Part shown: positions 1 to 8,085 of the stretch, piece by piece
Numbering within the stretch: position 1 is the stretch's first letter
How the letters are laid out: each line of letters opens with the position of its first letter
Assembly: GCA_964482585.1 (NCBI GenBank)
Contig: CAYZYO010000006.1
Span: forward strand, 1-30,097
Direction: 5' to 3'
Length of the DNA stretch: 30,097 nt
From: CAYZYO01 sp964482585
GTDB taxonomy: Bacteria > Bacillota > Syntrophomonadia > Syntrophomonadales > Syntrophomonadaceae
Notes under the pieces: model-generated
The model's database searches: none
Seen by the model: the letters and a program-made list of their open reading frames with translations, nothing else
Told to the model about the DNA's origin: nothing
Made by a program: the position numbers and the translations under genes

Positions 1-80
1 CCTAACAACAATTTACCAACTTTTTTCGGGGGCCCCCGTTGTAATTTTTTTTTTTGTGGGGGCCCGCCACCTCCATGATT
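1..80. other. Low-complexity, GC-palindromic edge with no gene
   Basis: Downstream of nuoF the sequence holds a 12-bp perfect palindrome of G5C5 flanked by C and G (27-38), a run of 11 T (45-55), and a second imperfect palindrome containing GGGGGCCC (56-70). No coding sequence fits here: the only minus-strand ATG (74-76) gives 24 codons without a ribosome site. It may be a terminator remnant or poor assembly at a contig edge. Confidence 0.4.
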
Positions 81-1304
81 CTAGTTGAGTTTTGATTGAT
101 ATTCGTCTCTAAAATGGGTCAGGGTTGTGAGAACAGGAATAGGAGCTGCTTGCCCCAATCCACACAGGCATATTTTGCTCATAGTAGATCCGAGCCGTTC
201 AAGCAACTCCAGATCAGCTGCCCTACCTTGTCCCTGGTTAATCCTCTCTACCATTTCTTCGATACGCTTAGTTCCTTCACGACAGGGAGTACACTTACCG
301 CAAGATTCATGTCTAAAAAACCCGGCTATCCGGTTAACTATATCAACTACATCTCTAGTTGCATCGATTACAAACACCGCGCCTGATCCCAGAGTGGCTC
401 CAATTGCAGCCATGGAATCAAAGTCAATAGGTGTTTCCAGCATTTCCTCAGGAATAAAGCCGCCGGAGGTACCACCTATTTGAACTGCCTTAAGTTTCTT
501 TCCCTCCGGTATGCCTCCACCAAACTCAAAGATTACCTGACGGATACTGGTGTCAGTTGGAACTTCTATGAATTTACGGTTAACTACATCCCCGGTAAGG
601 GTAAGTACTTTGGTTCCCGGGTAATTCGGTGCCCCGATGCTGTTATACCAATCACTGCCTTTTTCTACTATTACCGGTATATTAGCAAAGGTCTCCACAT
701 TATTGACTATAGTGGGTTTCCCCCATAAGCCTTTAACTGGCGGAAATGGAGGTTTGAAGCGGGGTTCGCCTCTATGTCCTTCAATGGACTCGATCAGGGC
801 ACTCTCTTCCCCACACACATAGGCACCTGCTCCCATACGCACTTCAATATCAAAATCTCCTAAAACACCTTTATCCTTAGCCTGGGATATTGCAGTTTTT
901 AGTCCTTCTACCACGTAGGGATATTCACCCCGGCAGTATATATATCCTTTTTTAGAGCCAATAGCATAACCACATATTGCCATCCCTTCAAGTACGGTAT
1001 GGGGATCACTTTCCATTATAATCCGGTCTTTATAAGTTCCCGGCTCTCCTTCATCCGCATTACATACAACATATTTTGTTTCTGCGGCAACACTGTAAGA
1101 AAAGTTCCACTTCTGGCCGCAGTTGAAACCGGCTCCTCCCCGGCCGCGCAGACCTGATTTTTTTACTTCCTCAATAAGATCTGTCTGTTTCATTTCACGG
1201 GCCCTGGCCAGGGCTTTGTACCCTCCGGCCGCAATATAATCGTCAATTTTAAAAGGGTCAATTTTACCATAGTTACGCAGTACTATGCGCATTTCTTCTG
1301 ACAT
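81..1304 (-). CDS. nuoF: NuoF/HydB-type NADH-binding flavoprotein of a formate dehydrogenase complex
   Basis: This 407-residue protein is the FMN- and NAD(P)H-binding diaphorase subunit that would pass electrons between NAD(P)H and the iron-sulfur chain of FdhA. Visible motifs are the glycine-rich RGRGGAGF NADH site (about residues 53-60), the FMN-region motif CGEESALIES, and a C-terminal 4Fe-4S site made of CGKCTPC (about 335-341) plus a cysteine near 381 followed by GLGQ. The protein stops just after this cluster. It therefore lacks both the N-terminal thioredoxin-like domain and the C-terminal 2x4Fe-4S ferredoxin domain seen in many HydB proteins, and matches the classical NuoF length. ATG 1304 is chosen because AAAGGAGGG lies 6 nt upstream. 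It starts 22 nt after nuoE and is the last gene of the fdhA operon inside the window. The NuoF family is certain; assignment to formate dehydrogenase rather than a hydrogenase rests on context. Confidence 0.93.
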   Translation of the reverse strand: MSEEMRIVLRNYGKIDPFKIDDYIAAGGYKALARAREMKQTDLIEEVKKSGLRGRGGAGFNCGQKWNFSYSVAAETKYVVCNADEGEPGTYKDRIIMESDPHTVLEGMAICGYAIGSKKGYIYCRGEYPYVVEGLKTAISQAKDKGVLGDFDIEVRMGAGAYVCGEESALIESIEGHRGEPRFKPPFPPVKGLWGKPTIVNNVETFANIPVIVEKGSDWYNSIGAPNYPGTKVLTLTGDVVNRKFIEVPTDTSIRQVIFEFGGGIPEGKKLKAVQIGGTSGGFIPEEMLETPIDFDSMAAIGATLGSGAVFVIDATRDVVDIVNRIAGFFRHESCGKCTPCREGTKRIEEMVERINQGQGRAADLELLERLGSTMSKICLCGLGQAAPIPVLTTLTHFRDEYQSKLN

Positions 1305-1326
1305 CTATCTCCCTCCTTTGCCTATG

Positions 1327-1773
1327 TTATTTGTATTCATTCAGTATTGAACCTATATCTTGTGCATTAACATCACTGTACGGTTTACTGTTAATAGTAA
1401 TAACCGGTGTTGCCTGACACTGCCCGACACACTCGGTAAATTCCAGGGTGAATCTGCCATCGGCAGTAGTATCTCCCATTTTGATCCCGAGTTCATTTTC
1501 TAGAGCAGCTACCACTTTGTCTGCTCCAGCCACGTGGCAGGGAGCACTTTCACAAATCCGGATTATATACTTACCCCTGGGGCCCACCTTAAAATATGAA
1601 TAAAAGGTTGCAACCCCATATGCTCTGGCTTTAGATATATCAAAAATATCTGCTGCTGCCTCTATTGCATCCTCCGGTATGTAATTAAACTCTCTTTGCA
1701 GAGCATGATAAGCCTCTATTAGTCCACCAGGTACATCTTTATATTCTAGGATTATGTTTTTATAATCTGACAT
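1327..1773 (-). CDS. nuoE: NuoE-type [2Fe-2S] thioredoxin-fold subunit
   Basis: This is the small [2Fe-2S] protein that partners NuoF in NADH-dependent complexes. The cluster ligands are visible as C-x4-C in a CESAPC motif and C-x3-C in ECVGQC, the standard NuoE/HydC arrangement. The N-terminal helical region (YHALQREFNYIPEDAI) and GVATFYSYF also match the family. The ATG at 1773 is preferred over an upstream in-frame GTG (1788) because GGAGGTGA lies just upstream of it and the GTG overlaps that ribosome site. The product is 148 residues, a normal length. It lies 34 nt after the MoeA-like gene and 22 nt before nuoF, so it is part of the same transcript and probably of the same formate dehydrogenase complex. 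Confidence 0.93.
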   Translation of the reverse strand: MSDYKNIILEYKDVPGGLIEAYHALQREFNYIPEDAIEAAADIFDISKARAYGVATFYSYFKVGPRGKYIIRICESAPCHVAGADKVVAALENELGIKMGDTTADGRFTLEFTECVGQCQATPVITINSKPYSDVNAQDIGSILNEYK

Positions 1774-1807
1774 TGATCTCACCTCCACAGCATTACTTTA
1801 TTTTTGC

Positions 1808-3001
1808 TTAAACCAGGATAACGCTTACAAGTTCATCAACTTCCAGTCCCTCGTATCCTGGCGGCATATGAATTAACGCATTGCAATTAATTAGCGATCT
1901 TAACATACCAGGTTTTTGACCAGGCAGTACGGTTACTTTCCAGCCTGAATTAGTAGGGAAAGCATAACCTCTTACCATACGGTGCTGGCGAGCAGTCTTG
2001 GAATAACTGTTGGTACACTTAGCCTGTACTCTTTTTAATCTGAACTCTAAACCCTGCATATACCGTATAGCTGGAGCTGCAAAAATATGGAAACCCACTG
2101 CACAGGCTGCCGGGTGACCTGAAAGGGCAAAAACCGGTATACTGTTATATACTGCCAGTCCATTATGACCTCCAGGCTGAATATGAGTTCCCCAGTATAA
2201 TATACTGGCACCAGCCTCTTCTAATATATTTCTCGCTTCACTTTGGTTTCGAAGATAAGTTCCCCCGGTAATTAAAATTAGGTCTGCTTCTTGAGACAAT
2301 TCAAACATAATCTCTGGTAATCGTTCATTTTGAGTGCCGGTGGTTGTCTTGGATACAATAGCCCCTCCTATCCTTTTTATTAGAACAGTTAGCATTGGTC
2401 CATTGCTATCTCTTGTTTGACCAGGTCCAGGGGTTTTAACAAAATCTACAACGTTTTCTCCAATCGCTAAAATAGCAACCCGTACTGGTCTATATACCTC
2501 AACCCCGGAAAAACCAAAGGCAGCGAAAAGCCCAATAAGCCCGGGAGTTATTCTATTGCCCGCACTTGCCAGCTCCTCTCCTTGACAAAAATCTTCTCCC
2601 GCCTGCTTAATATTTGCTCCAGGCTGCATTTCTTCAAGAAGCATAATGTCAACCCCATCATACAGTACCTTTTCGTGGGGAACTACAGCCTTAGTCCCAG
2701 GAGGCAGAACTCCTCCCGTAAGTACTCCTACGGCTTGGCCATTTTTTATTACCTCACCGGTGTGATCACCAAGTTTGAGATAACCACTGACCTTAAATCT
2801 CCTGCCGGCTATTAAGCTTTCATCCCCTAGTGCATAACCATCAACAGCCGACTGGTTTTCAGCGGGAAGGTTGTTTACAGCTTTTATACTTTCAGCCACA
2901 ATCCTCCCTGATGCTTCTATTAAAGCAATATTTTGTGCAGGTAAACGCTGGATAGTCTTCTGTATTATTTTATGGGCGTTTTCAATAGTAAGACCTTCCA
3001 C
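1808..3001 (-). CDS. MoeA-like molybdopterin molybdenumtransferase, divergent active site
   Basis: This 397-residue protein has the MoeA layout: an N-terminal linker/domain I-II region with NQSAVDGYAL (canonical form has SAMDGYA), a central MoCF-type domain with TRDSNG and LITGG, and a C-terminal domain IV. MoeA inserts Mo or W into adenylated molybdopterin in the cytosol. Two normally conserved loops are altered: the GGVSVG-x-x-D loop reads GGTYLRNQSEA, and the LPGNPVS loop reads LSGHPAAC. It may therefore be a specialised paralogue, for example for tungsten or for loading this FDH, or it may have changed chemistry; that is inference. The GTG start at 3001 has GGAGG 7 nt upstream. It follows the preceding molybdopterin-binding gene by 16 nt and lies within the fdhA operon. 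Confidence 0.83.
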   Translation of the reverse strand: MEGLTIENAHKIIQKTIQRLPAQNIALIEASGRIVAESIKAVNNLPAENQSAVDGYALGDESLIAGRRFKVSGYLKLGDHTGEVIKNGQAVGVLTGGVLPPGTKAVVPHEKVLYDGVDIMLLEEMQPGANIKQAGEDFCQGEELASAGNRITPGLIGLFAAFGFSGVEVYRPVRVAILAIGENVVDFVKTPGPGQTRDSNGPMLTVLIKRIGGAIVSKTTTGTQNERLPEIMFELSQEADLILITGGTYLRNQSEARNILEEAGASILYWGTHIQPGGHNGLAVYNSIPVFALSGHPAACAVGFHIFAAPAIRYMQGLEFRLKRVQAKCTNSYSKTARQHRMVRGYAFPTNSGWKVTVLPGQKPGMLRSLINCNALIHMPPGYEGLEVDELVSVILV

Positions 3002-3017
3002 AATTCAACCTCCGGTA

Positions 3018-4046
3018 TCATATGCTGGTTTTGCCAAAGGGACAAACCGGATAATGACAGGTTGGACACTCTTCACAGAGTCCACCATGTCCCAGAGCCA
3101 CAATATCTGCGCGTCCAATAATATCACCGACAAATATACGCGGCAATAATAAATCCAGAGTAGTTCTGCGGCTGAATAGTGCTCCTCCTGGCACTCCACA
3201 TATCGGGACACTGCCCTGGTAAGCCAGCATAAACTGCGATCCTGGAAGTACTGGAGCTCCATAGAAAACCACCTCAACCCCTGCATTTTTTATTCCCTGG
3301 GGAGTAGAATCATCAGGATCAACTGACATACCTCCGGTAACCAGTATTAACTGAGCTCCTTCGGCAATAAAGTTTTGAATCTCCAGGGCAATCAATTTTG
3401 AATCATCAGGAACTGTAACCTGTCCCATCCATCGTCCTCCAAAATCGGAAATTTTCCTGCGCATCACCTTTCCAAACCCATCTCTGATTCTGCCGTTATT
3501 CACCTCTGAACCGGTAGTTATAACTCCAACCCATAAAGGTTTATAGGGTTTAACGCTTAAAAGCGATACCGGCTCTGAACAGATGCTTTCAGCATATTCT
3601 AAATTGTATTTTTCAATTGCTACCGGTACTACCCTGGTACCTGCTATCATCTGGTCTTTTTTAACCTTTCGGTTATTATGCAGGGTCGCAAATATTATAC
3701 TATCCATATTGTTTAACCGGTTAAGCTGTTCTACCTGTACCTTAAGCAGCCCATCATATTTAGCTTTAAGATTTATCCGGCCCTGACTGGGAGTTACCCA
3801 ACTGACACCCGGTCCGGCAGCAGCTTTGGCCAGGCAGACCGCACCTTCATCTTCGTGGACCAGGTTGTCATCCTGTTCCCAGACAAAAATATGTTTCTTA
3901 CCTAAATCCTTTAGCCGCGGAATATCCTCTTGTGCAATAACATGTCCTCTTTCATAGGCACGATATTTCAGTTTTTGCGGTACAATCCGGGTAATGTCAT
4001 GCCCCAGGATTTCTCCCACAGCTTTTTCTACAGGTATTTTACGCAT
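3018..4046 (-). CDS. Molybdopterin-binding (MoCF domain) protein with C-terminal Cys cluster
   Basis: This 342-residue protein belongs to the MoaB/Mog/MoeA-type molybdopterin-binding superfamily often found beside molybdoenzyme genes. The MoCF domain is recognisable from GVITTGSEV, LILVTGGMSVDPDD and a following PVLPGSQF loop, in the order expected for pterin binding. The N-terminal region (KAVGEILGHDITRIVP) resembles MoeA-like and formate-dehydrogenase-associated proteins. An unusual C-terminal tail, CEECPTCHYPVCPFGK, carries four cysteines and a histidine and could bind zinc or an iron-sulfur cluster. The ATG lies 4 nt after the fdhA stop, and its ribosome site (GAGGA) is inside the end of fdhA, so translation is probably coupled. 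A role in cofactor maturation or insertion for FdhA is likely, but the exact reaction is unknown. Confidence 0.82.
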   Translation of the reverse strand: MRKIPVEKAVGEILGHDITRIVPQKLKYRAYERGHVIAQEDIPRLKDLGKKHIFVWEQDDNLVHEDEGAVCLAKAAAGPGVSWVTPSQGRINLKAKYDGLLKVQVEQLNRLNNMDSIIFATLHNNRKVKKDQMIAGTRVVPVAIEKYNLEYAESICSEPVSLLSVKPYKPLWVGVITTGSEVNNGRIRDGFGKVMRRKISDFGGRWMGQVTVPDDSKLIALEIQNFIAEGAQLILVTGGMSVDPDDSTPQGIKNAGVEVVFYGAPVLPGSQFMLAYQGSVPICGVPGGALFSRRTTLDLLLPRIFVGDIIGRADIVALGHGGLCEECPTCHYPVCPFGKTSI

Positions 4047-4050
4047 TATA

Positions 4051-6735
4051 TTAGTCCTCTATCTTTTCTATTTTAACTGCACATACTTTGTATTCACCGG
4101 TTCCAGTCATAGGATCCAGGTGGTCACTGGTTAAGGCATTAGTCTGGGTATCACCATAGTGGAACGACATCCATATAGTGCCAGGCATTACTCTATCGGT
4201 AACAGTTACCTCCGAGGTTACCTGTCCGCGCCGTGATGTTACTCTTACTTTGCTTCCAGTCTGTAAGCCCATTTTTTGGGCATCAGCAGGATTTACTTCT
4301 GCTCTTTCCTTGTTCCACATACTAAAAATGCCTTTTGAATATACAGTTGTTACATTATAATGATAGAGTATCCTTCCCGTTGAAAGCAGGAATGGATATT
4401 CTGCATCGGGTATTTCACCTGGCGGTATATGGTCAGATGGTTGGAACATCCCTAAACCGCGGGTGAATTTACCCCCATGCAGGAATGGCGTTCCCGGATG
4501 ATCCGTGCTCGGGCAGGGCCAATGCAAACCGACCTTATCTATACGGTCAAAGTTTATACCGCTCATAGAAGGGGTTAAACCAGCCAGTTCGTTCCATATT
4601 TCTTCTGGATGGTTGTATTCCATCGGATAGCCCATGCGGGTGACCATCTTGCAAATGGTCTGCCAATTTGCCTGTCCCGGGAGTGGTTCTATGGCTTTGC
4701 GAACTCTTTGAACCCGCCTTTCACTGTTGGTAAATGTACCGTCACATTCAGCAAAACTAGCTGCAGGTAAAATTACATCTGCATACTCAGCCGTTTCGGT
4801 TAAGAAAAGCTCCTGGACAACTAGAAAATCAAGCTTTTCTAATGCAGCTCTGATGTGGTTGGCATTAGGATCAGTAAGAACCGGATTTTCACCCAGTATA
4901 TACATGGATTTGACCTTGCCTTCATGGGCCATTTCAAACATTTCCGGTATCTTTAATCCGATATTACCCGGTAAAGAGACTCCCCAGGCCTTTTCAAATT
5001 TGTTCCTTAACTCATCACTGGTAACTGCCTGATAACCTGGATAGACATTGGGAAGGGCTCCCATATCACAGGCTCCCTGCACATTGTTCTGACCCCGGAT
5101 TGGACAAACACCGGTACCAGGTCGCCCAACATGCCCGGTTAACATTGCCAGGTTAGCTACACTCATAACATTGCGAGTTCCACAAATATGTTCGGTAATT
5201 CCCAGGGTATAGAAAATCATAGCTTTATCAGTAGCAGCATAGAGCCTGGCTACTGCATAGAGGGTATCAACCGGCACCCCGGTTAATTCTGAAACGTATT
5301 CCGGATTGTAGGCTTCGACTGTTTTTTTCAACTCTTCATAGTTCTCAGTCCGCTCGGCAACAAACTGCTTATCTTCTAAACCTTCTTTAATTATGATATG
5401 CATAAGTCCATTTAAGAAAGGTATATCAGTTCCCGGTTGATGTCTTACCCAGTAATCAGCTTCGTCAACCAGATCTATACGCCGAGGATCACAGACTACC
5501 ATTTTGCAGCCTTTACGCGCTGCCTGCCGCATTTTATACCCTATTACCGGATGAGCCTCTGTCGTGTTGGTTCCGATTAAAAGCATCATTTCGGCTTCAT
5601 TGACTATATCATTAATCGGGTTGGTCATTGCACCACTGCCAAATGTTGCGGCCAGACCGGCCACTGTTGGCGCGTGTCAGGTGCGGGCACAATGGTCAAC
5701 ACTATTGGTTCCCATGTGAGCACGGGTAAATTTTTGTACTAAATAGTTTTCCTCATTAGTACAGCGGGCTGAGCTTAAGGCAGCGAAACTATCGGGACCA
5801 TACTGTTCTTTAATTTCGTTAAAACGAGCAGCAATAAGGTCAAATGCTTCATCCCATGAAGCCTCTTCAAATTTGCCATCTCTTTTTATCAGGGGCCTGG
5901 TAAGCCGTTTTTCATTGTAAATAAAGTCCCAGCCAAAACGGCCTTTAACACATAGGCTCCTTCCATTTACCGGACTCTCTGGATTAGATAGAACACCTAC
6001 TACTTTCCCATCTTTAACTGCCAGATCAAAGTTACATCCGGTACCACAGAAAGGACAGGTTGTCCTGACCCGTTCCAATTCCCATCTTCTTCCTTGACCT
6101 ATCATTTGTTTTTCGGTTAATGCACCTGTAGGACAAACCGCAACACATTGGCCGCAGAAAACACAATCGGATTCCGCATAATCAACATCACCTGCTGTAG
6201 CTACCTTGCGGTTAAAACCTCTTAGTGCATAAGAAAGGTTATCCTGCCCCGTCATTTCTTCACAGGCTCTGACACAGGCACCACAGAGTATACACTTGTT
6301 AAGATCACGAACAATAAACGGGTTGCTTTCATCAACTGGATAGACATGTTTTTCACCTGAAAACGGGCTTTCCTTCACTCCATATTGATAGCAATAGTCA
6401 GCTAGTTTACAGTCCCCCAGTTTTTCACAGGTCATACAGTCCAGCGGATGATTGGCCACCAGTAGTTCCAGGACTGTTTTGCGTGCTTCGATAACCGCAG
6501 AAGATTCTGTTTCAACCTCCATGCCTGGTGCTATTGGGGTAACACATGAAGCAGGCAGCAGCCGGTTGCCTTTTACTTCAACAACACACAAACGGCATGC
6601 CCCTAAAGCACTCAATTCTGGATCATAACACAGCCGTGGTATTTCTATGCCAGCCATGTCAGCAGCCTGCATAATAGTACTCCCCGCCGGAGCTTCAACC
6701 TCCCTTCCGTTAATGATGAGTTTTACCATCTCCAC
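4051..6735 (-). CDS. fdhA: Selenocysteine formate dehydrogenase catalytic subunit (reads through UGA)
   Basis: Catalyses reversible formate oxidation/CO2 reduction at a bis-molybdopterin Mo or W centre. An in-frame TGA at 5677-5679 follows DHCART and precedes HAPTVAGLA, the conserved position of catalytic selenocysteine, so the two open stretches are one gene of 894 residues (Sec about 353). From the N-terminus it has a [2Fe-2S] domain (Cys 36, 47, 50, 64), a His/Cys 4Fe-4S site (His96, Cys100, 103, 109), two ferredoxin-type clusters (CILCGACVRAC about 148-158; CVFCGQCVAVC about 191-201), the CPFCGTGC cluster (227-234), the molybdopterin oxidoreductase domain and a C-terminal dinucleotide-binding domain. 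This resembles the NADPH-linked FdhA of Moorella. Three starts are possible: ATG 6741 (AGGAG only 2 nt away), GTG 6735 (8 nt, chosen) and ATG 6729 (best family match). It is controlled by the upstream Moco-type riboswitch. Confidence 0.93.
5648..5679 (-). promoter_or_regulatory. Selenocysteine UGA codon with bacterial SECIS hairpin
   Basis: The Sec codon is at 5677-5679. Twelve nt downstream in the mRNA a perfect 6-bp stem (GUGGCC with GGCCGC) closes the loop GGUCU. The same GGUCU apical sequence is found in the Escherichia coli fdhF SECIS, where it is recognised by SelB. The hairpin is inside the coding sequence, as expected for bacteria. The genome should therefore encode SelA, SelB, SelC and SelD elsewhere. 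Confidence 0.88.
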
Positions 6736-6774
6736 TAACATCACTCCTTTTCTAATAATTGCAAAAATTAGACA

Positions 6775-6802
6775 TAAAAAACCTCCTGTTTGGACAGGAG
6801 GT
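6775..6802 (-). terminator. Riboswitch-linked intrinsic terminator before fdhA
   Basis: In the mRNA an 8-bp stem (ACCUCCUG with CAGGAGGU) with a 6-nt loop is followed by a run of U. It lies between the aptamer and the fdhA ribosome site, so it works as a conditional attenuator rather than an end-of-gene terminator. Its 5' arm contains CUCCU, which could also pair with the AGGAG of the aptamer (6864-6868), giving a plausible antiterminator. Confidence 0.85.
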
Positions 6803-6828
6803 CTTTTAAGCAAAATATAAAAACACAC

Positions 6829-6958
6829 AGTTTCGCCGCAGCAAAACCCGACTTTTATTAAAACTCCTTTCCAAATACGGGAGGCACAGCGGTTTCCCAC
6901 TATACCCTAACGGCTCGTTAACCGTGGCCTTGGCTTTAGGTATACAAGCTCGGAGCTA
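6829..6958 (-). promoter_or_regulatory. Moco/Tuco-type riboswitch aptamer upstream of fdhA
   Basis: The leader folds into several nested helices: an outer stem UCCGA (6950-6954) with UCGGG (6847-6851), a long stem of UAUACCUAA with UUAGG-GUAUA, an inner ACGG/CCGU stem (6910-6925), AGUGG-GAAA-CCGCU with a GNRA tetraloop (6888-6901), and GCCUCCC pairing with GGAG. The segments GGGAAACCGC, GUGCCUCCCG and AAAGGAGU resemble what I recall of the Moco RNA motif that senses molybdenum or tungsten cofactor. The gene context (fdhA and cofactor genes) agrees. If ligand keeps AGGAG paired in the aptamer, the terminator would form and shut off the operon. Moco and Tuco variants differ in one helix, and I cannot decide between them by eye. 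Confidence 0.78.
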
Positions 6959-7189
6959 ATGTATTATTCGATTTTCCAATATATATTCTAGGTTATTATG
7001 ACATTTTCCTACTTTTGATAAGGTGTATAACTTAAGGTTATATTATTTTAATTAACCAGTTATAGTATCTTTAAGCAAGCTATATCTATTACTTGTCGCT
7101 TTAAACCAATAAGGATTATACATAAACATTTTTTATTCATTAGAACCCTTGCATCCGCATAAAAAACTTTAGTCTCCGGCCTGACTGCC
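6959..7189. other. Intergenic leader region, no gene seen
   Basis: This AT-rich stretch upstream of the riboswitch must hold the fdhA promoter. Several -10-like sequences (TATATT, TAATAC) are present, but none has a convincing -35 at the right distance. Around 7169-7180 the words ACTTTAGTCTCCGGCC resemble a segment at 15184-15199, suggesting repeat debris. No terminator for fdhD is evident. Confidence 0.4.
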
Positions 7190-7235
7190 ATCCTGAGGCA
7201 AAGTAGACATGATAGATTTATGACTTATGCAAAAC
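7190..7235 (+). repeat. Dispersed composite repeat, copy 1
   Basis: ATCCTGAGGC (7190-7199) is followed after 15 nt by a 21-nt segment ending TTATGCAAAAC (7215-7235). The same two blocks, in the same order and orientation and with only 2 mismatches in the second block, occur at 28062-28122 with a 30-nt spacer. The first block resembles the widespread CATCCTGAG-type intergenic repeat of bacteria. Orientation is nominal. Confidence 0.5.
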
Positions 7236-7283
7236 CCGCAAATAATAAGGGGCATGTATTTATTAAATGAAAAAAGTAATTCC

Positions 7284-8057
7284 CTATTTACCCCTATTAA
7301 CTCTGCTGGAATGGGAATAGACATTAAAACGGCTGCCCCGGGCAAAACCTATAATAGTCATGCCAACTTCAACTGCCATTTTAACCGCCAAAAGGGTTGG
7401 AGCCGACCGAGAAATAATAATAGGAATGCCATTTTGAGCAACCTTAAGGACAATCTCGGAAGATATCCTCCCACTCAATACTAAACATTTGTCGTTTAAA
7501 GGTACTTTATGTAAAAAAGCATAGCCTAAGACTTTGTCAACAGCGTTGTGCCGCCCAATATCTTCATACCTGTTTAAAAGCCCTTCCCGGCTGCCTAAGG
7601 CAGCCGAATGAACGCCACCGGTCTTTCTAAAGGTTATTGCTTTAGAATCGAGTTCCTCTATTAATTCCAGGACTTTAACCGTTTCGTATTTATTATCAAA
7701 ATCAAACAGCTTGGGGAAATATTTTAGTTTTTCCTCAATTGAAGATTGTCTTATCTTAATATCATCTAATTCAATATTACCTTCCTGAGAATTAGCAGTA
7801 GTTATGTAAACTGCATCTTCTTCTTTCCAGGTAACCGAATCCACTTCATCTTTCGTGCTTAATAATCCCTGCCCAAGTAAATAACCTATCCCCAGCTCAG
7901 GGATTGCATCTGGTGAACACATTGTTGTACCAATATGGCTGCCGTTAAGTATTATTTCCAATTCTTTTTCATATACAACCGGATCTATAATCGATTGTAT
8001 ATGACCATCTTTATAAACTTCCATTGGCACCATTTTATAAAGGTTTGTTTTTTTCAA
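7284..8057 (-). CDS. fdhD: FdhD formate dehydrogenase accessory sulfurtransferase
   Basis: FdhD transfers sulfur from a cysteine desulfurase to the molybdenum cofactor of formate dehydrogenase and is needed for its activity. The 257-residue product shows the family blocks TGGVHSAAL, YEDIGRHNAVDKV, LSGRISSE and SRSAPT. The CxxC pair known in the E. coli protein is absent: the corresponding loop reads FRKTGGVHSA with no cysteine, so sulfur relay must use another residue or mechanism. The TTG start at 8057 is chosen because GAGGGG lies 8-10 nt upstream; the next ATG (8033) has no ribosome site. It lies between the AOR operon and fdhA, separated from the preceding ferredoxin gene by a REPIN element, and no own promoter is evident. 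Confidence 0.92.
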   Translation of the reverse strand: MKKTNLYKMVPMEVYKDGHIQSIIDPVVYEKELEIILNGSHIGTTMCSPDAIPELGIGYLLGQGLLSTKDEVDSVTWKEEDAVYITTANSQEGNIELDDIKIRQSSIEEKLKYFPKLFDFDNKYETVKVLELIEELDSKAITFRKTGGVHSAALGSREGLLNRYEDIGRHNAVDKVLGYAFLHKVPLNDKCLVLSGRISSEIVLKVAQNGIPIIISRSAPTLLAVKMAVEVGMTIIGFARGSRFNVYSHSSRVNRGK

Positions 8058-8085
8058 CTAACACACCCCTCTTTTAAGCAAACAT

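Noticed and set aside
2..76. A possible short gene after nuoF starting at ATG 74-76
   Set aside because: It stops after 24 codons, is made of low-complexity sequence and lacks a ribosome site.
4051..6735. fdhA as a frameshifted or nonsense-mutated pseudogene
   Set aside because: The only interruption is a TGA at the known selenocysteine position followed by a SECIS hairpin; the rest of the frame is intact.
7227..7484. An 85-codon plus-strand open frame over the fdhD 3' end
   Set aside because: It is antisense to the conserved end of fdhD and has no family features or ribosome site.
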